This document shows positions 62,828 through 64,000 of a DNA stretch of 64,000 nucleotides, piece after piece. The DNA is from Microbacterium sp. SLBN-146 (GTDB lineage Bacteria; Actinomycetota; Actinomycetes; Actinomycetales; Microbacteriaceae), in NCBI RefSeq assembly GCF_006715145.1, contig NZ_VFMR01000001.1, positions 62,001-126,000 on the forward strand. The letters run 5' to 3'. The notes under the pieces are model-generated. The model was not told the DNA's origin and did no database searches. It saw only the letters and a list, made by a program, of their open reading frames with translations. Each line of letters begins with the position of its first letter. Position 1 is the first letter of the stretch. A program made the position numbers and the translations under genes.

Positions 62828-63032
62828 TATCGCCGACGCTCTCTGGGCCCGCGTAGATGAAGGGTTCTACGTCGGGAGCCACAACGGAACATTCCTCGGA
62901 TGCATCGAGGTGTTATCCGACGGACGATTCGCCGCCCTCGACGCACACACACGCCCGCTCAGCACGCACACGCGCCTCGACGAAGCAATGCACGCGGTGG
63001 CGTCTACGGGAGCCGACGGGTCGCGCGAATGA
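62820..63032 (+). CDS. Small hypothetical protein coupled to the BLUF gene (70 aa)
   Basis: Soluble, no signal peptide, no recognised family. A beta-rich core can be guessed (EGFYVGSHNGTFLGCIEVLS followed by DGRFAALDAHTRPLS), then a helix (LDEAMHAVAS). The stop overlaps the BLUF start as ATGA, so both should be made together and may act together. The start is ATG 62820, inside the 7-codon ORF, with GGA 6 nt upstream. Confidence 0.7.
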   Translation: MTDIADALWARVDEGFYVGSHNGTFLGCIEVLSDGRFAALDAHTRPLSTHTRLDEAMHAVASTGADGSRE

Positions 63033-63490
63033 CGCGCTCCGCTCGCGACAGCACACTCTTCTCGCTCGTCTATGCGAGTACGGCGACTTCGCCGCTCGAC
63101 GACGACGCCCTCGCGGCGTTGCTGCACCACGCCCGTGAGAGCAACGCCGCGAATGACATCACGGGTCTCCTGCTGTACCGGAGTGGACGGTTCGTCCAGT
63201 TCCTCGAGGGCCCGGAGCACAGCATCCGCACCCTCTACGGCAAGATCGCGCAGGATCCGCGTCACAGCGGCATGCGAACGCTTGACGAAGGCAAACCGAC
63301 CGCACGACAGTTCGCGGACTGGACGATGGCGTATCAGCCCGTCGCAGATCCCTCGACCCCGCTTCCCCCGGGGTTTCGCAGCACGTTCGACGATCTCGAC
63401 AGCGCGAACGACGCCGACAATGTCCTCCGCGCGACGCGCGAGCTCAGTCTCTGGTTCCGGGTTCGCAATCGCCCGATCGCCCCGGCCTGA
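63029..63490 (+). CDS. BLUF-domain blue-light photoreceptor protein (153 aa)
   Basis: A BLUF flavin domain covers about residues 8-105. The photoactive Tyr15 (FSLVYAS), Asn39/Asn42 in ARESNAANDITGLLLY, Gln57 in GRFVQFLEGP and Met100 in FADWTMAYQ line up with the key positions of AppA-type domains, so FAD binding and the blue-light hydrogen-bond switch should be intact. There is no fused output domain; the 48-residue tail is probably helical. Short BLUF proteins of this kind act through partner proteins, and the co-translated 70-aa protein is a candidate. Confidence 0.9.
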   Translation: MTRSARDSTLFSLVYASTATSPLDDDALAALLHHARESNAANDITGLLLYRSGRFVQFLEGPEHSIRTLYGKIAQDPRHSGMRTLDEGKPTARQFADWTMAYQPVADPSTPLPPGFRSTFDDLDSANDADNVLRATRELSLWFRVRNRPIAPA

Positions 63491-63698
63491 CGTCACGTTC
63501 CCGCGAGGGCCGAGGCCGGCGCCGGCGCCACCTGCATCCGTCGCTTCTCGTGAGCTTCCCCCTCACGCCGTCGCGCGCACATGCGGCCGCGCTGGAGTCC
63601 CACGTCTTCTCGGTGCCGCGTGTCACGGCCCTGCCCGAGAACGGGTCGCGTCTTCTCGCCGACCGGGCGTCGACCCCGGGCGAGGCCCGGCCCCCACT
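63491..63698. other. Intergenic region after the BLUF gene
   Basis: No gene seen. Two fragments resembling one arm of the 61-bp palindrome (GTCTTCTCGGTG near 63604 and CGTCTTCTCGCC near 63649) suggest degraded copies, but they are short. Confidence 0.4.
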
Positions 63699-63759
63699 GC
63701 CGAGAAGACCCGAACCGTCCGCTGAGGAGCGGAATTGCGACGGTTCGGGTCTTCTCGGC
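63699..63759. repeat. 61-bp palindromic element, copy 6 (compensatory changes)
   Basis: GCCGAGAAGACCCGAACCGT-C (63699-63719) pairs perfectly over 21 bp with 63739-63759. The inner stem differs from copy 1 (ACCGTC instead of ACTGC) with matching changes on the other arm. The loop is 19 nt. Confidence 0.9.
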
Positions 63760-63775
63760 AAACGGGGCCGGGGCC

Positions 63776-64000
63776 TCAGGAGGCGCAGCCTCCCGCGGGA
63801 AGCGGGGCCACGAGGGAACGCTCGACCTCGGCTCCGTCGACGACACCGGTCAGCGCGAGGCCGATCTCGCCCGCGGGGATCGACGCCATCCGAGAGTTGA
63901 GCGCCACCGACACGCGCTTGCCGGGGGCGAGGTCGCTGAACGACTTCGTTCCGTAAGGCGTGGTAGCCGTGATGTCCACCGGCACGTCGCTCGTGTTCGT
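63776..64000 (-). CDS. 3' end of an unidentified gene (last 74 codons; start outside window)
   Basis: The reading frame enters from the right edge and ends at TGA 63778-63776. The visible part (TNTSDVPVDITATTPYG, then FSDLAPGKRVSVALNSR, and a final APLPAGGCAS) looks like one beta-sandwich domain of an extracellular or periplasmic protein, with a single Cys three residues from the end. No sorting signal or membrane span follows. No function can be assigned. Confidence 0.65.
   Translation of the reverse strand, partial: TNTSDVPVDITATTPYGTKSFSDLAPGKRVSVALNSRMASIPAGEIGLALTGVVDGAEVERSLVAPLPAGGCAS

Noticed and set aside
63600..63665. Two TCTTCTCG-containing fragments as a seventh palindrome copy
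   Set aside because: Both fragments are right-arm-like and lie in the same orientation, so no 61-bp hairpin forms; noted only as possible remnants.

Overview
The window is high-GC DNA from an actinobacterium, most likely Microbacterium or a close relative in the Microbacteriaceae. Signs for this are the codon usage, sucC/sucD and PcrA of actinobacterial type, PspC-domain histidine kinase genes, actinobacterial LPxTG/LAxTG surface proteins, the GGTCGAGTAGCC-type intergenic hairpin near 46.87 kb, and many likely leaderless TANNNT-(6-9 nt)-ATG/GTG starts. The placement is an inference from sequence character, not a database match.

Region 1 (1-24.54 kb) is one minus-strand reading frame that starts at 24541 and is still open at base 1 (8,180 codons seen, C-terminus outside the window). 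It encodes a secreted, giant beta-strand-repeat surface protein: signal peptide, Pro/Thr/Glu-rich stalk, an N-terminal module, 11 tandem superrepeats of about 385 residues (8.2-21.0 kb), then a longer, less regular beta-repeat region. The large plus-strand ORFs here are antisense shadows.

Region 2 (24.6-26.4 kb) is a two-gene AbiE-type toxin-antitoxin/abortive infection module with an inverted-repeat operator at its start. It ends at a bidirectional terminator shared with the sucCD operon.

Region 3 (26.4-51.5 kb) is mostly chromosomal housekeeping and regulation: sucCD, TetR plus acyl-CoA dehydrogenase, an ATP-dependent DNA ligase and a LigD-type polymerase on either side of a small LPxTG protein, SseB, PcrA, a PspC-type two-component system with divergent PspC genes, an ABC-2 exporter, a CynX-like MFS gene divergent from a GntR regulator, a WYL regulator behind a perfect 14-bp palindrome, a tRNA-like sequence, a secreted beta-lactamase-fold hydrolase, an HTH regulator, an MFS exporter and an OsmC-like remnant.

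Region 4 (51.5-64 kb) contains six copies of a palindromic element, each exactly 61 bp with 18-21-bp arms and covarying stem bases, lying between genes. The genes are an acidic small protein, phosphoenolpyruvate synthase, a PNPOx-fold protein, ArsR-SulP, TetR-SnoaL, a LAMTG-anchored alpha/beta hydrolase, a small protein translationally coupled to a BLUF blue-light receptor, and the 3' end of an unidentified gene.

The most unusual items are the giant protein with its superrepeat array, the 61-bp hairpin family, the AbiE operator, the BLUF operon with an overlapping 7-codon ORF, and the tRNA-like sequence.
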